From the NCBI RefSeq assembly GCF_000855665.1, contig NZ_JXSS01000106.1, positions 1 through 64,000 of the forward strand: a DNA stretch of 64,000 nucleotides, in the 5' to 3' direction. The position numbers were made by a program, and so were the translations under genes. This document shows, in pieces, positions 20,901-28,216 of the stretch. This stretch comes from Lysobacter sp. A03 (GTDB lineage: Bacteria; Pseudomonadota; Gammaproteobacteria; Xanthomonadales; Xanthomonadaceae). How positions within the stretch are numbered: position 1 is the first letter of the stretch; each line of letters opens with the position of its first letter. A model generated the notes under the pieces. It was not told the origin of the DNA. It worked only from the letters and a program-made list of their open reading frames with translations, and ran no database searches.

Positions 20901-21228
20901 TCCCGCGCTCTTCCTTGTCCACCTGGACCACGACTTCCTGGCCTTCGCGGAGCAGTTCCTTCAAGCCGGCCTTGTTGTGGTCGACGCCCGCGGCGAAGTA
21001 GTCACGCGAGATTTCCTTCATCGGCAGGAAGCCGTGGCGATCACCGCCATATTCGACGAACGCCGCCTCCAGCGAGGGCTCCAGGCGGGTGATCTTGCCC
21101 TTGTAGATGTTGGACTTTTTCTGTTCCTGCGACGGTTGCTCGATATCGATGTCGTACAGGTTCTGCCCGTCGACAATCGCGACGCGCAGCTCTTCGGCCT
21201 GCGTCGCGTTGATCAGCATGCGTTTCAT
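17917..21228 (-). CDS. rne: Ribonuclease E
   Basis: 1103 residues. The catalytic half has an S1 domain (about 37-120), the DNase I-like core with metal ligands D301 (TAVDVNS) and D344 (VVIDFID), and the zinc-link VCPRCEGHG (C402, C405) that holds the tetramer. The C-terminal half (about 520-1103) is disordered, with Arg/Gly-rich tracts (RRRRGRRGG near 800) that should bind RNA, followed by acidic Asp/Glu/Pro-rich segments. It is the endonuclease of mRNA decay and rRNA/tRNA processing and a degradosome scaffold. GAGGAA lies 7 bases before the ATG. A long leader suggests autoregulation. Confidence 0.96.
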   Translation of the reverse strand: MKRMLINATQAEELRVAIVDGQNLYDIDIEQPSQEQKKSNIYKGKITRLEPSLEAAFVEYGGDRHGFLPMKEISRDYFAAGVDHNKAGLKELLREGQEVVVQVDKEERGNKGAALTTYISLAGRYMVLMPNSPTAGGVSRRIEGEDRAELKRAMDALNIPDDMGVIIRTAGVGRDAEELQWDLDYLLQVWKSVADAALTKPAPFLIYQESRLIIRALRDYMRPDIGEVLVDTEEMYAEAREFVEQVMPHNLRKLKHYTDDVPLFNRFQIESQIENAYERDVRLPSGGALVIDQTEALTAVDVNSARATRGSDIEETAFNTNLEAAEEVARQMRLRDLAGLVVIDFIDMSSSKHQREVENRLQNALKQDRARVQVGRISRFGLLEMSRQRLRPSLGESSQLVCPRCEGHGRMRSVESLSLSILRVSEEHAMKENTGQILVQAPTEIANYLLNEKRRAISEIESRHGTPIVIVADEHLLTPHYEVSRLRDNELGEDSNRPSYHRGSQRKLPTHALTKANLNVPVAAAVTNVRPAQPAPLREPRQADVPAPVAPTPVVVAAAPTHSIGMVDRIMRFFRGTPAPAADKANERATSNRGRPNGTNQAERSERGERQDRNGQRRGGKQQGRDGSRRDDGRRGTGQPQDERAASSNGRGPRQPREKQPRRQGEANVAAMDVSEKPTQRQPRQSRGDRPARDVTAPQVDTADQTELATAAAATAAASAVSERHSERANADTQQEPGAANASNGHATAEDENNADGTPRRRRGRRGGRRRRRGSADASSAADHSSDNVLSDAGSTDDDDTSGVAPAGAAGAAVSRAQPEFDFDDVPEAGNNQEDKPKTDEKPMAAQPENQPEAKPLAAAKSVESSDQSSTDAELKEKSTPSADAQGDAGIQAEGDDDGNEEAEVTSAPKARKPRAPRPPRTPRVRKQSTAVTEGTETDGGNMTSADAPASMTAATDARETGGSVDTAQTGSDSLSNKPAAQGQQPLARTIPGYITGENAADDGIDAGTRLPPVVVAPPTVVEVEKVSAEPGAAAPAMIVEHAAPENVESPANQNVLLEKASDKEEPRTANLFEGSRLASGTDEEDAAELSTESATKDLKHDA

Positions 21229-21705
21229 TGATGCATTCCTCGCGCGCTCTACCGCGCGGAACGCCCTGGCGTTTCGCCTCTGGACACTGCGTCCCGTCGC
21301 CGCGACATGGAACCTGCAGGCCGGTGAACCGGCGTGCGCGCGCTGACGTGACCTGACAATTTCCAGCGCTTCTACACCACGGCAAACCGCGGGAGCGCTT
21401 GTTTTTGTTGCTTACCAAATTTTGGGGCCGGAGGCGCTTCGGGCAGATGCCGTGACGCCGCTCGGGTCGTGTTCATCGACCGGTGATTGACGCATATTCG
21501 CCAAAACCGGACGAGCCGAGGTTCCACCGTGCTGGCGCTGCTAACATGGCCGCCCCGAGGGCGGGGGTCAGACGCAGACCGGAATCGCAGGTTGGGCTTT
21601 TGGCCCGTGCTCCGGCTACCAGGCGTAATGCAGTGGCCGGAACGACTTCCCTGCGAAATCAAAACCTTATCTCGCGTCGCGAGTGTATCAGATAACTTCC
21701 CCAGA
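21229..21705. promoter_or_regulatory. Divergent rne/rluC intergenic region with long rne leader
   Basis: 477 bases with no convincing gene. On the minus strand it holds the rne 5' leader. There is a CGCGCG hairpin (21241-21246 with 21253-21258) whose edge touches the GAGGAA ribosome site (21236-21241), and a GCCGGT/ACCGGC hairpin (21320-21333). In E. coli a long structured rne leader mediates autoregulation by RNase E, and a similar role here is inference. On the right edge TTATCT (21667-21672) and GATAAC (21691-21696), 18 bases apart, may be the rluC promoter. Confidence 0.5.
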
Positions 21706-22677
21706 ATGACCCATTCAGATACCCAGCAAAGCCATGCCGGAGCGCGCGTTGCGGTGGTTCCCGAGGACCGTGAAGGCCAGCGGCTGGACAACTTTCTGCT
21801 TGGGCTTCTGAAGGGCGCTCCCAGGTCGCTGGTCTACAAGCTGGTGCGCTCCGGACAGGTGCGTGTTAACGGGGGCCGGGCGAAGGCGGAACGTAAGCTG
21901 GAAAGTGGCGACAAGGTTCGAATCCCCCCGCTACGGCTGGAGGCGGAAGGCGAGCGGGCGTCACCGCCGCGCGGATTCATGGATGCGCTGGAGGCGGCAA
22001 TCGTCCATGAGGATGCGCGGTTGCTGGTCCTGAACAAGCCATCGGGGGTCGCCAGCCATGGCGGTAGCGGCATCAGCTTTGGCGCGATCGAGACGCTGCG
22101 TGCGTTGCGGCCGGGGCAGGGCCTGGAGCTGGTGCATCGGCTTGATCGCGACACCTCGGGCGTCCTGGTGGTCTCCAAGAAGCGCTCCACCCTGACCGAG
22201 ATGCAGGCGCTGATGCGTGAGAGCACCAGCGGCGCCGGAGGCATGCGAAAGCGTTACCTGGCGTTGCTGATCGGACGCATGCCGGATGGAACGATGAGCG
22301 TGGACGCGCCGCTACACGTCGGCCTGCGTCAGGGCGGCGAGCGGCACGTGCAGGTGAACCCGTCAGGCAAGTCAGCGCTGAGCCATTTCAAGGTGCTTGA
22401 GCGGCGCGGCGGGCACTCCTACTGCGAGGTGCGCATCGAAACCGGACGCACCCACCAGATCCGCGCGCATGCGCAACACATCGGGCATGCCGTCGCGGGC
22501 GACGACAAATACGGGGATCCGGAGGTGAACCGTCGCCTGCGGGATCAGGCCGGGCTGAAACGCCTGTTCCTGCACGCGGCGACGCTGGAGTTCGCACTCG
22601 ACGGTGGCAAGACGCCATACAGCCTAACTGCTCCGCTGGCGCCCGAGCTGCTGGATGTCCTCGACCGCCTGAAGTAG
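21706..22677 (+). CDS. rluC: 23S rRNA pseudouridine(955/2504/2580) synthase RluC
   Basis: 323 residues: an N-terminal S4 RNA-binding domain (about 20-85, QRLDNFLLGLLKG, LVRSGQVRVNG) and a RluA-family catalytic domain with HRLDRDTSG, whose second Asp is the nucleophile. RluC modifies three uridines of 23S rRNA. Position divergent from rne is the classical location. The ATG at 21706 has no Shine-Dalgarno sequence and follows a GATAAC hexamer by 9 bases, so the transcript may have almost no leader. An upstream in-frame extension looks non-coding. Confidence 0.94.
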   Translation: MTHSDTQQSHAGARVAVVPEDREGQRLDNFLLGLLKGAPRSLVYKLVRSGQVRVNGGRAKAERKLESGDKVRIPPLRLEAEGERASPPRGFMDALEAAIVHEDARLLVLNKPSGVASHGGSGISFGAIETLRALRPGQGLELVHRLDRDTSGVLVVSKKRSTLTEMQALMRESTSGAGGMRKRYLALLIGRMPDGTMSVDAPLHVGLRQGGERHVQVNPSGKSALSHFKVLERRGGHSYCEVRIETGRTHQIRAHAQHIGHAVAGDDKYGDPEVNRRLRDQAGLKRLFLHAATLEFALDGGKTPYSLTAPLAPELLDVLDRLK

Positions 22678-22679
22678 AT

Positions 22680-22715
22680 CGTCGCCGGCGGTGCACGCGT
22701 GCATCGGCGGCGACG
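22680..22715. terminator. Nested hairpin between convergent rluC and tonB-like genes
   Basis: An 8-bp outer stem (CGTCGCCG 22680-22687 with CGGCGACG 22708-22715) encloses a perfect 12-base palindrome (22692-22703). There is no T tract, so this is only a possible bidirectional terminator. Confidence 0.35.
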
Positions 22716-22728
22716 AACGCTCTCGCAT

Positions 22729-23178
22729 CTATTGCGGCAGGCTGCCTGAGACGTCTCGACAGCGCTCCGAATCCATGTCCGGGGCGGTGAACTTCACCGG
22801 TACCCGCAGCGGACTTTCCGCCGGTTGGCCACGACTGGTGCCTGCCTGGAATTTCCAGCCCTTTACTGCGTCCACTGCAGACTGGTCCAGCTGCGGGTGG
22901 CCGCTGGTGTCTTCCACCTTCACGTTCTTCGGAATGCCATCCACGCCGATGGTCAGTAGCACGCCCACCACGCCTTCGATACCCGCGCAGGCCAGTTCCT
23001 CGGGGTACTCGGGCGGTGGAGTCTCTACGGCCATGGGCTGCGTAGGTGCAACCTGCACCGGCTGCTCGGCCTGGTCTGAGTTGCAGCCAGCGAGCATCAG
23101 GCCCAAGGCAAGGGCGGACAGGGCGGGAAACAGCTTCACGTGGCCAATCACGGGCTTGAGCGGGTGGGTAATTTGCAT
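22729..23178 (-). CDS. TonB C-terminal-domain lipoprotein
   Basis: 149 residues: a lipoprotein signal ending in LMLAGC, a short Q/P/T linker, and a TonB-type C-terminal domain (about 60-135) recognisable by PEYPEELACAGIEGVVGVLL, IGVDGIPKNVKV and AVKGWKFQAG. Unlike true TonB it has no inner-membrane helix, so it cannot engage ExbBD in the usual way; it may be an unrelated periplasmic use of the fold. The ATG at 23178 has GGAG 8 bases upstream; a GTG at 23187 overlaps the phhB stop. Likely cotranscribed with phhB. Confidence 0.8.
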   Translation of the reverse strand: MQITHPLKPVIGHVKLFPALSALALGLMLAGCNSDQAEQPVQVAPTQPMAVETPPPEYPEELACAGIEGVVGVLLTIGVDGIPKNVKVEDTSGHPQLDQSAVDAVKGWKFQAGTSRGQPAESPLRVPVKFTAPDMDSERCRDVSGSLPQ

Positions 23179-23183
23179 CTCAT

Positions 23184-23525
23184 TCACTCCTGCAGGGCAT
23201 CGGTTTTTGCAGCACAGATGAAGTCGTTCTCGCTCAGGCCGCCCACGTCGTGAGTCGAGAAGCGAACCTCGCAGCGGTCGTAATGCACACCCAGATCCGG
23301 GTGGTGGTCCTCGCGATTGGCGATGAAGGCCAGCGCATTGACGAAGGCGATCGTCCGGTAGTAATCGTTGAACTTGAACGTGCGGGTCAGGGCCCGGCCT
23401 TCCTCTGCAACGGTCCAGTCATCCAGATGCCCATGGAGTTCACGGATCCGGGCTTCGTCGAGGCGATGTCCTGAACCTTTGCGCGGGACGCAATGGGCCT
23501 GGGCGAGTGAAATCCTGTCTTTCAT
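23184..23525 (-). CDS. phhB: 4a-hydroxytetrahydrobiopterin dehydratase (pterin carbinolamine dehydratase)
   Basis: 113 residues, the standard length. The family motif is clear: [16 protein letters not shown] followed by TH and GGLSENDF, with the His pair and later His forming the dehydratase site. It recycles the pterin cofactor of phenylalanine hydroxylase, or acts in molybdopterin-related or moonlighting roles. No phhA is in the window. AAGGAG precedes the ATG. It lies upstream of the TonB-like lipoprotein on the minus strand and is divergent from nfuA. Confidence 0.92.
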   Translation of the reverse strand: MKDRISLAQAHCVPRKGSGHRLDEARIRELHGHLDDWTVAEEGRALTRTFKFNDYYRTIAFVNALAFIANREDHHPDLGVHYDRCEVRFSTHDVGGLSENDFICAAKTDALQE

Positions 23526-23616
23526 CGGGGACTCCTTGCGGTGGGCAGGCTGAACGCCTCTCGGCAGCCTTGCCTGGCTTAACGGGGGGCATACGCTTGT
23601 ATAGCGCCAAGCCCGT

Positions 23617-23622
23617 TAGAAT
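23617..23622 (+). promoter_or_regulatory. Candidate -10 element of a leaderless nfuA transcript
   Basis: TAGAAT ends 6 bases before the nfuA ATG (23629), which places the expected transcription start on or next to the A of the start codon. No ribosome-binding site is present. A weak TTGTAT lies 14 bases upstream, which is short spacing. Confidence 0.45.
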
Positions 23623-23628
23623 AGCGGC

Positions 23629-24225
23629 ATGATCCAGATATCCGAATCCGCACAGACCCATTTCCGCAAACTCATCGAACGCGAGGCAATCCCCGGTCTG
23701 GGGGTTCGCCTGTCGGCCGTCAATCCCGGTACGCCCCGCGCCGATGTCCGCCTGGAGTTCACCGAACCGGCGGAGCTCGACGGCGATGAGTGGGCGATCG
23801 ATTGCAAGGGCTTCACGCTGTGGCTTGAGGCCGAGAGCGTGAGCGTGCTGGACGGCGCGGAAATCGACTACGAAGCGCTCGCCACCGGTGGTCAGCTGCA
23901 GATCCGGGCCCCGAAGATCAAGGGCGCCGTCCCCGGCGCGTCCGCGTCGCTCGTGGAGCGCGTCCGCTACCTCATCGAGAACGAGATCAATCCGCAGCTG
24001 GCCATGCACCGCGGCAACGTCGCGCTGCAGGAGGTCACTGCGGACGGCATCGTCGTGCTGCGTTTCGGAGGCGGGTGCCACGGCTGCGGTATGGCGGATG
24101 TGACATTGAAGAACGGCATCGAGAAGACCCTGCGCGAAAAGGTGCCCGGGGTGACCGGCGTGCGTGATGCGACCGACCACGAGACCGGCTCCGCCCCCTA
24201 TATCGCGCGCAACGGCGCCGGCTGA
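23629..24225 (+). CDS. nfuA: Fe-S biogenesis protein NfuA
   Basis: 198 residues: an N-terminal degenerate A-type (IscA-like) domain (about 1-95) lacking the A-type cysteines, and a C-terminal Nfu domain (about 105-185) with the CxxC cluster ligands C150 and C153 ([10 protein letters not shown]). It carries and delivers [4Fe-4S] clusters, especially under oxidative stress or iron limitation. Domain order and size match gammaproteobacterial NfuA. A probable -10 box directly precedes the start codon. The proline-rich membrane gene follows by 14 bases and may be cotranscribed. Confidence 0.95.
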   Translation: MIQISESAQTHFRKLIEREAIPGLGVRLSAVNPGTPRADVRLEFTEPAELDGDEWAIDCKGFTLWLEAESVSVLDGAEIDYEALATGGQLQIRAPKIKGAVPGASASLVERVRYLIENEINPQLAMHRGNVALQEVTADGIVVLRFGGGCHGCGMADVTLKNGIEKTLREKVPGVTGVRDATDHETGSAPYIARNGAG

Positions 24226-24239
24226 CCGACCCGCCACCC

Positions 24240-25937
24240 TTGACCCTTCCGGTTGACGCGTGGCTGCATGCGCTCCGGCTTCGGATGAAGCTGGTGGAAC
24301 CGCATCGGCGTCGCGCCGCCGGAGAGTTCCCGCCGGGGTGGAACGAGTGGGTTGCCCGCGATGAACGCTCCCGCACACCCGCCATACCGCCCGAGGCCAT
24401 GGCCTCGGTGTTTACCCAGCGCGACGTTGCGCCGCCGCCGCCGCACTCCCCGGAACTGGGCCGCTGGGATTCGTTCAAGGCGCTTTGCCGCGAGCAATGG
24501 GACCCGCCAGCAGCCGACGAACGCCCGCTCCGGCGCATCGCGTGGCTGATTGCCATCGGCTGGCATCTATTTGTCGCCGTAATGCTGGTCTGGTTGATGT
24601 ATCAGCAGTATCTGGCGCCCGCAAACCCGCCGAAAAAAGGGCAGGAGGACGTGGTCCAGATCGAGTTCATCGGCGAGGGCACTCCCGAGGAGGTCGGTGG
24701 CGGCCAGGATGTCCCGCCTTCGCCGGCTGACGCGCCCTCGGCAAGTGCCGCACCGTCCGGGCAGGGTTCTGCCGCAGGCGAACCGCCAGCCCCACAGATT
24801 CCACCGCAGCCAGTCGAGCCCACATCTGAGGTAGCAGCTTCCGGGGCCCCAGCGACGATGCCGCCTGTTGCGCTTGACCAGCCGGTGCCGGAACCCACGC
24901 CGCCAGAGGTCAGTCAGAACGTCGAGGTGAGCAAGCCGGTGCCGGATGTATCCGAATACCAGTTGCCTCCACCGATGCCACGGCTTCCGCTACCGCAGGT
25001 GACCGTTCCAGAGCGCACCGTGTCTGCACCGGACACGGTCGTGGTCGAGGTGCCGTCGCGACCGGCCGCCGCGCTCTCCACGGTAGCGCCCAGACCGATT
25101 CCGGAAATAACGCTGGAGCAGTCACCCGCAGAGGTGGTCGTGCATGAAATTGCCGCGCCGCTACCCGCGGCGCCGACGGTGACCGTTCCGCGGCGTGAAG
25201 TGGCCGTGGCCGAGCAAACGCTGACACCCCGGTCAATCCGGGAGCGGGAGATTCCCGCGCCCGCTCCAGCCACGGCCGCCCGGCCAGCTGAATCCTCGAC
25301 CAGTGACACAGCCACGCTCGCAAGGTCGGATAGTTCTTCGCCGAGCGAGCGGAAGAACAACGCCTCGACAGGAACCGGCGATGCGGCCGCGACACCTGCG
25401 CAGACCACCGGCCCGAAGACCGCCGCCGCGCCCGGCGGCTGGGATACGCTCAAACGTGCCGACGATTGGGGCGAATCCACCCGCAATGTGGACGGTGGAC
25501 AGAAGGGCGATCCGTCGGGTCTATACAACAGCGATGGCAGCGTGCGCCTTGCCGAGGCACCGGGGTCCGCCTCGCCGGCGCGGCCTCCCGGCGCGTTGAC
25601 CGATGAGATCGTAAACCTGGATCGCGCCGGCACCTGGCTCAAGCGCAAGCCCACCGACTACGAGCCCACCGCGTTCGACCGCTACTGGAGGCCCAGCGAG
25701 ACCCTGCTGGAAGAATGGGTGCGCAAGAGCGTCACCACCGTCCGGATCCCCATCCCGGGCACCAACAAACACGTGGTCTGCCAGACGATCCTGCTGGTTG
25801 TTGGCGGGGCCTGCGACATCACCGATCCCAACCTGCTGGATGTCCCCGCCACGGCACGCCCTGCGCCAGACATCCCGTTCAAGCCCGAATTGCAGGAAGG
25901 CAACGGCAGCCTGCTGCCGGAGCCGGTCGAGCCGTAG
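24240..25937 (+). CDS. Proline-rich single-pass membrane protein ('transmembrane repetitive protein')
   Basis: 565 residues, function unknown. A cytoplasmic N-terminal segment (about 1-95, W/R-rich) precedes one membrane helix (about 100-122, IAWLIAIGWHLFVAVMLVWL). A long Pro/Ala/Val/Glu-rich stretch of imperfect repeats follows (about 150-390), then a conserved C-terminal region (about 420-560) with DYEPTAFDRYW and two cysteines. The layout recalls TonB (helix, proline spacer, folded end), but I do not see a TonB domain. Similar genes sit behind nfuA in xanthomonads. The TTG start is weak; ATG at 24285 is possible. Confidence 0.7.
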   Translation: MTLPVDAWLHALRLRMKLVEPHRRRAAGEFPPGWNEWVARDERSRTPAIPPEAMASVFTQRDVAPPPPHSPELGRWDSFKALCREQWDPPAADERPLRRIAWLIAIGWHLFVAVMLVWLMYQQYLAPANPPKKGQEDVVQIEFIGEGTPEEVGGGQDVPPSPADAPSASAAPSGQGSAAGEPPAPQIPPQPVEPTSEVAASGAPATMPPVALDQPVPEPTPPEVSQNVEVSKPVPDVSEYQLPPPMPRLPLPQVTVPERTVSAPDTVVVEVPSRPAAALSTVAPRPIPEITLEQSPAEVVVHEIAAPLPAAPTVTVPRREVAVAEQTLTPRSIREREIPAPAPATAARPAESSTSDTATLARSDSSSPSERKNNASTGTGDAAATPAQTTGPKTAAAPGGWDTLKRADDWGESTRNVDGGQKGDPSGLYNSDGSVRLAEAPGSASPARPPGALTDEIVNLDRAGTWLKRKPTDYEPTAFDRYWRPSETLLEEWVRKSVTTVRIPIPGTNKHVVCQTILLVVGGACDITDPNLLDVPATARPAPDIPFKPELQEGNGSLLPEPVEP

Positions 25938-25961
25938 TTTGATCGGCGGCCTCCAGGAAAT

Positions 25962-25990
25962 GAAAAAGCCCGCGCAATGCGGGCTTTTTC
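25962..25990. terminator. Bidirectional terminator at 25.97 kb
   Basis: A 12-bp perfect stem (GAAAAAGCCCGC at 25962-25973 with its complement at 25979-25990) and a 5-base loop. A and T runs sit in the stem ends, so it can serve both the proline-rich gene and the convergent cytochrome gene. Confidence 0.9.
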
Positions 25991-26035
25991 CTGATCCGAA
26001 CCTCGGCGCGGAAAACTTGCCGCGCCCCGACGGCG

Positions 26036-26464
26036 CTACTTCTTGTGCGAGCCCGTCAGGTTGACCAGATTGCTCGGACGCGATGCGAAGTAGGTTGAGA
26101 GGTCGGCGATTTGCTGGTCGGTGAGCGCCTTGGCCTGCATCGACATCATGACGTGGTCGCGGCTGCCATCGCGGTAGCTCTGCAGGGCGTAGGCCAGATA
26201 GTCCTGGTATTGGCCACCGATGACCGGGTAGGTCGTATCGATCGGCGCGTTGCCATCAGCGCCGTGGCAGTCGATGCACGACTGGCCGGTTGCCGCGCCC
26301 TTGGCGTTGGCCATCTGCTCGCCGGCCGCGACGTACCCTTGCGGCAACCCGGCGGAGGAAGAGTGGGAAGGATCCGCCGGCGTCTGCGAGCAGGCGGACA
26401 GGGCGAACATGGCGACGGCGGCAAGGACCGCAGGGGCGATGGCGAATGTTTTGCGGATCGTCAT
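26036..26464 (-). CDS. Class I cytochrome c lipoprotein
   Basis: 142 residues: a signal peptide ending in a lipobox-like FALSAC, and one heme c site CIDCH (about 63-67, GQSCIDCHG). A distal Met ligand probably lies in the VMMSMQAKALTDQQI region, the hallmark of c553/c5-type cytochromes. It would be a membrane-tethered periplasmic electron carrier. It lies 12 bases downstream of a second, similar cytochrome gene, forming a two-gene operon. Maturation depends on the Ccm system, part of which is at the left end of this window. Confidence 0.87.
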   Translation of the reverse strand: MTIRKTFAIAPAVLAAVAMFALSACSQTPADPSHSSSAGLPQGYVAAGEQMANAKGAATGQSCIDCHGADGNAPIDTTYPVIGGQYQDYLAYALQSYRDGSRDHVMMSMQAKALTDQQIADLSTYFASRPSNLVNLTGSHKK

Positions 26465-26476
26465 GGGGCTGCGTTC

Positions 26477-26812
26477 CTACTTGACGTTGGACAGAAATGC
26501 GGCGATGTCGGCGATGTCCTGGTCGGAAAAGCCCTGGGACTGTGCACGCATCGTCGGATGCGAGCGGGTGCCGTTCTGGTAGGCGGTGAGCGCATTGACC
26601 AGATAGTCCGCCGACTGTCCCCCCAGCTTGGGCACGTGGTAGTTGGGATAGGCGTTCTTGTAGCCGTCAATCCCGTGACAGCCCTGGCAGGTGTAGGTCA
26701 GCTCGTAGCCGTTCTGGGCACTGGCCGACGCGTGGGCGGGCTCCTGCCCAGCGGCAGGGGCCGCAGCAAGGGTCAGAGCCAGGGCAGCGGCAATGGTGAG
26801 CAGTCGCATCAT
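26477..26812 (-). CDS. Class I cytochrome c (periplasmic)
   Basis: 111 residues: a cleavable signal peptide (about 1-22, LAAAPAAGQ), one heme site CQGCH (YTCQGCHGID), and a C-terminal MRAQSQGFSDQDIADIAAFL segment that supplies the distal Met. The core resembles that of the downstream lipoprotein cytochrome, consistent with duplication. Tandem c553-type cytochromes often serve as soluble electron donors or form a diheme unit; the redox partner is unknown. I used the first of two adjacent ATGs (26812); the longer open frame upstream has no signal peptide. Confidence 0.87.
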   Translation of the reverse strand: MMRLLTIAAALALTLAAAPAAGQEPAHASASAQNGYELTYTCQGCHGIDGYKNAYPNYHVPKLGGQSADYLVNALTAYQNGTRSHPTMRAQSQGFSDQDIADIAAFLSNVK

Positions 26813-27089
26813 AGGTATCCGCAATCTCGTGTGGCTGGCGAAATTAAGGCCGGCTTGGGCAGTGTGGAATCGCCGCTGCCGCCGCGCAATTTTCGGAGTA
26901 TAGCTTGCGTTCATCGATCAACGAAGGGCAAGTGTCGCAAAGGACCACCCATTGCAGGCGATAATCGCAGGTCGCATCGGCATGACCTTCGGCGCATTCC
27001 GGCGGTGAAGTGTTGGTGACATACTTATCTACAACACCGGCATTGCGACCGGTCTGTGTCCGTCCAAAATCACATCACCGGGGTCTCCA

Positions 27090-28202
27090 ATGCAACATCG
27101 CGCCAATTCCAGCGGCAATGCCTGGCTTCGTGCCTGTGGCCCTCTGTTCGTGTGCCTCTTGCTGCTCTCAGGCTGCAAGGGCGGGGCGGCGGGTGCCGAC
27201 GGCGCCAAGAAGGGCGACGCCGAAGAAAAGGAGGCGGTGACGGTTGAGGTGGCGCCGGTGCAGACGCGATCCATGGCCGCCAGTTACACCGGCACCGCGC
27301 CGCTGGAGGCCTCGGTGGAGGCGCAGGTCGTCGCCAAGACGTCTGGAGTGGCGCTGAAGGTCATGGTGTCGGAGGGCGAGAAGGTGCGGGCCGGGCAGAC
27401 GCTTGTGCGGCTGGATTCCGACCGCGCCCGTCTTCAGGTAGCGCAGACGGCTTCGCAGGTCGGCAAGTTGAGCAACCAGTTCGAGCGGGCGCGGAAGATG
27501 GCCGCCGAGCAGCTCATCGCTGCCGCGGACTACGACCAGATCCGCTACGACCTCGCCAATGCGCAGGCCGCCAACCGCATGGCTAACCTGGAGCTTTCGT
27601 ATGCGGATGTGAAGGCCCCGATCGACGGGGTGGTTGCATCGGTCCCGCCCAAAGCGGGCAACTTCATCCAGATCAATACCCCGATCGTGCGGATCGTGGA
27701 TTCCTCGACCTTGGAGGCCACCCTCAACGTTCCCGAGCGTGAGCTTGCAACGATGGCGGTGGGCCTGCCGGTAGCGCTGGCAGTGGACGCCCTGCCGGGC
27801 CAGTCGTTCACCGGAACGGTGGCGCGGATTTCTCCGGTGGTCGATGCCGGCAGCGGCACGTTCCGCGTCATCGCCCGTTTCGACAGCGACGGTGGCCTGC
27901 AGGCCGGGATGTTCGGTCGGATCAGCATCAACTACGACCAGCGCGCTGACGCGACCGTGGTGCCGCGCAACGCGCTGCTGGAAGGCGAGGGCGATCCGGC
28001 GGTGTTCGTGGTCGAGGACGGAAAGGTCCGTCGCGCGGCTGTCCAACTCGGATACACCGACGGCAACTGGGTGGAGGTGCGCGAGGGACTTGCGGTGGGC
28101 GACCGCGTCGTGATCGCCGGCAAGACCGCACTGAGGGATGGCAGCGCGGTGACGGTGATCGGCGACGCGCCCGCGTCGGCGACTCCTGCGTCCGCGCAGT
28201 AA
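27090..28202 (+). CDS. RND efflux periplasmic adaptor (membrane fusion protein)
   Basis: 370 residues: a lipoprotein signal (LLLLSGCKGG), a biotinyl-lipoyl-like half-domain, a short alpha-helical hairpin (about 110-155), the second lipoyl half (VKAPIDGVVASVPPKAG), a beta-barrel domain and a membrane-proximal domain. It bridges RND permeases to an outer-membrane channel. It is followed after 14 bases by two RND permease genes, the first and second partners. The hairpin is short, as in AcrA/CusB-like adaptors that meet a TolC channel; no channel gene is present here. Confidence 0.93.
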   Translation: MQHRANSSGNAWLRACGPLFVCLLLLSGCKGGAAGADGAKKGDAEEKEAVTVEVAPVQTRSMAASYTGTAPLEASVEAQVVAKTSGVALKVMVSEGEKVRAGQTLVRLDSDRARLQVAQTASQVGKLSNQFERARKMAAEQLIAAADYDQIRYDLANAQAANRMANLELSYADVKAPIDGVVASVPPKAGNFIQINTPIVRIVDSSTLEATLNVPERELATMAVGLPVALAVDALPGQSFTGTVARISPVVDAGSGTFRVIARFDSDGGLQAGMFGRISINYDQRADATVVPRNALLEGEGDPAVFVVEDGKVRRAAVQLGYTDGNWVEVREGLAVGDRVVIAGKTALRDGSAVTVIGDAPASATPASAQ

Positions 28203-28216
28203 TCCGGGGCTGACCG

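Noticed and set aside
19360-21231. A 623-codon open frame opposite rne
   Set aside because: It covers the conserved catalytic half of RNase E on the other strand. Composition is typical of an antisense shadow, with no ribosome site or family motif.
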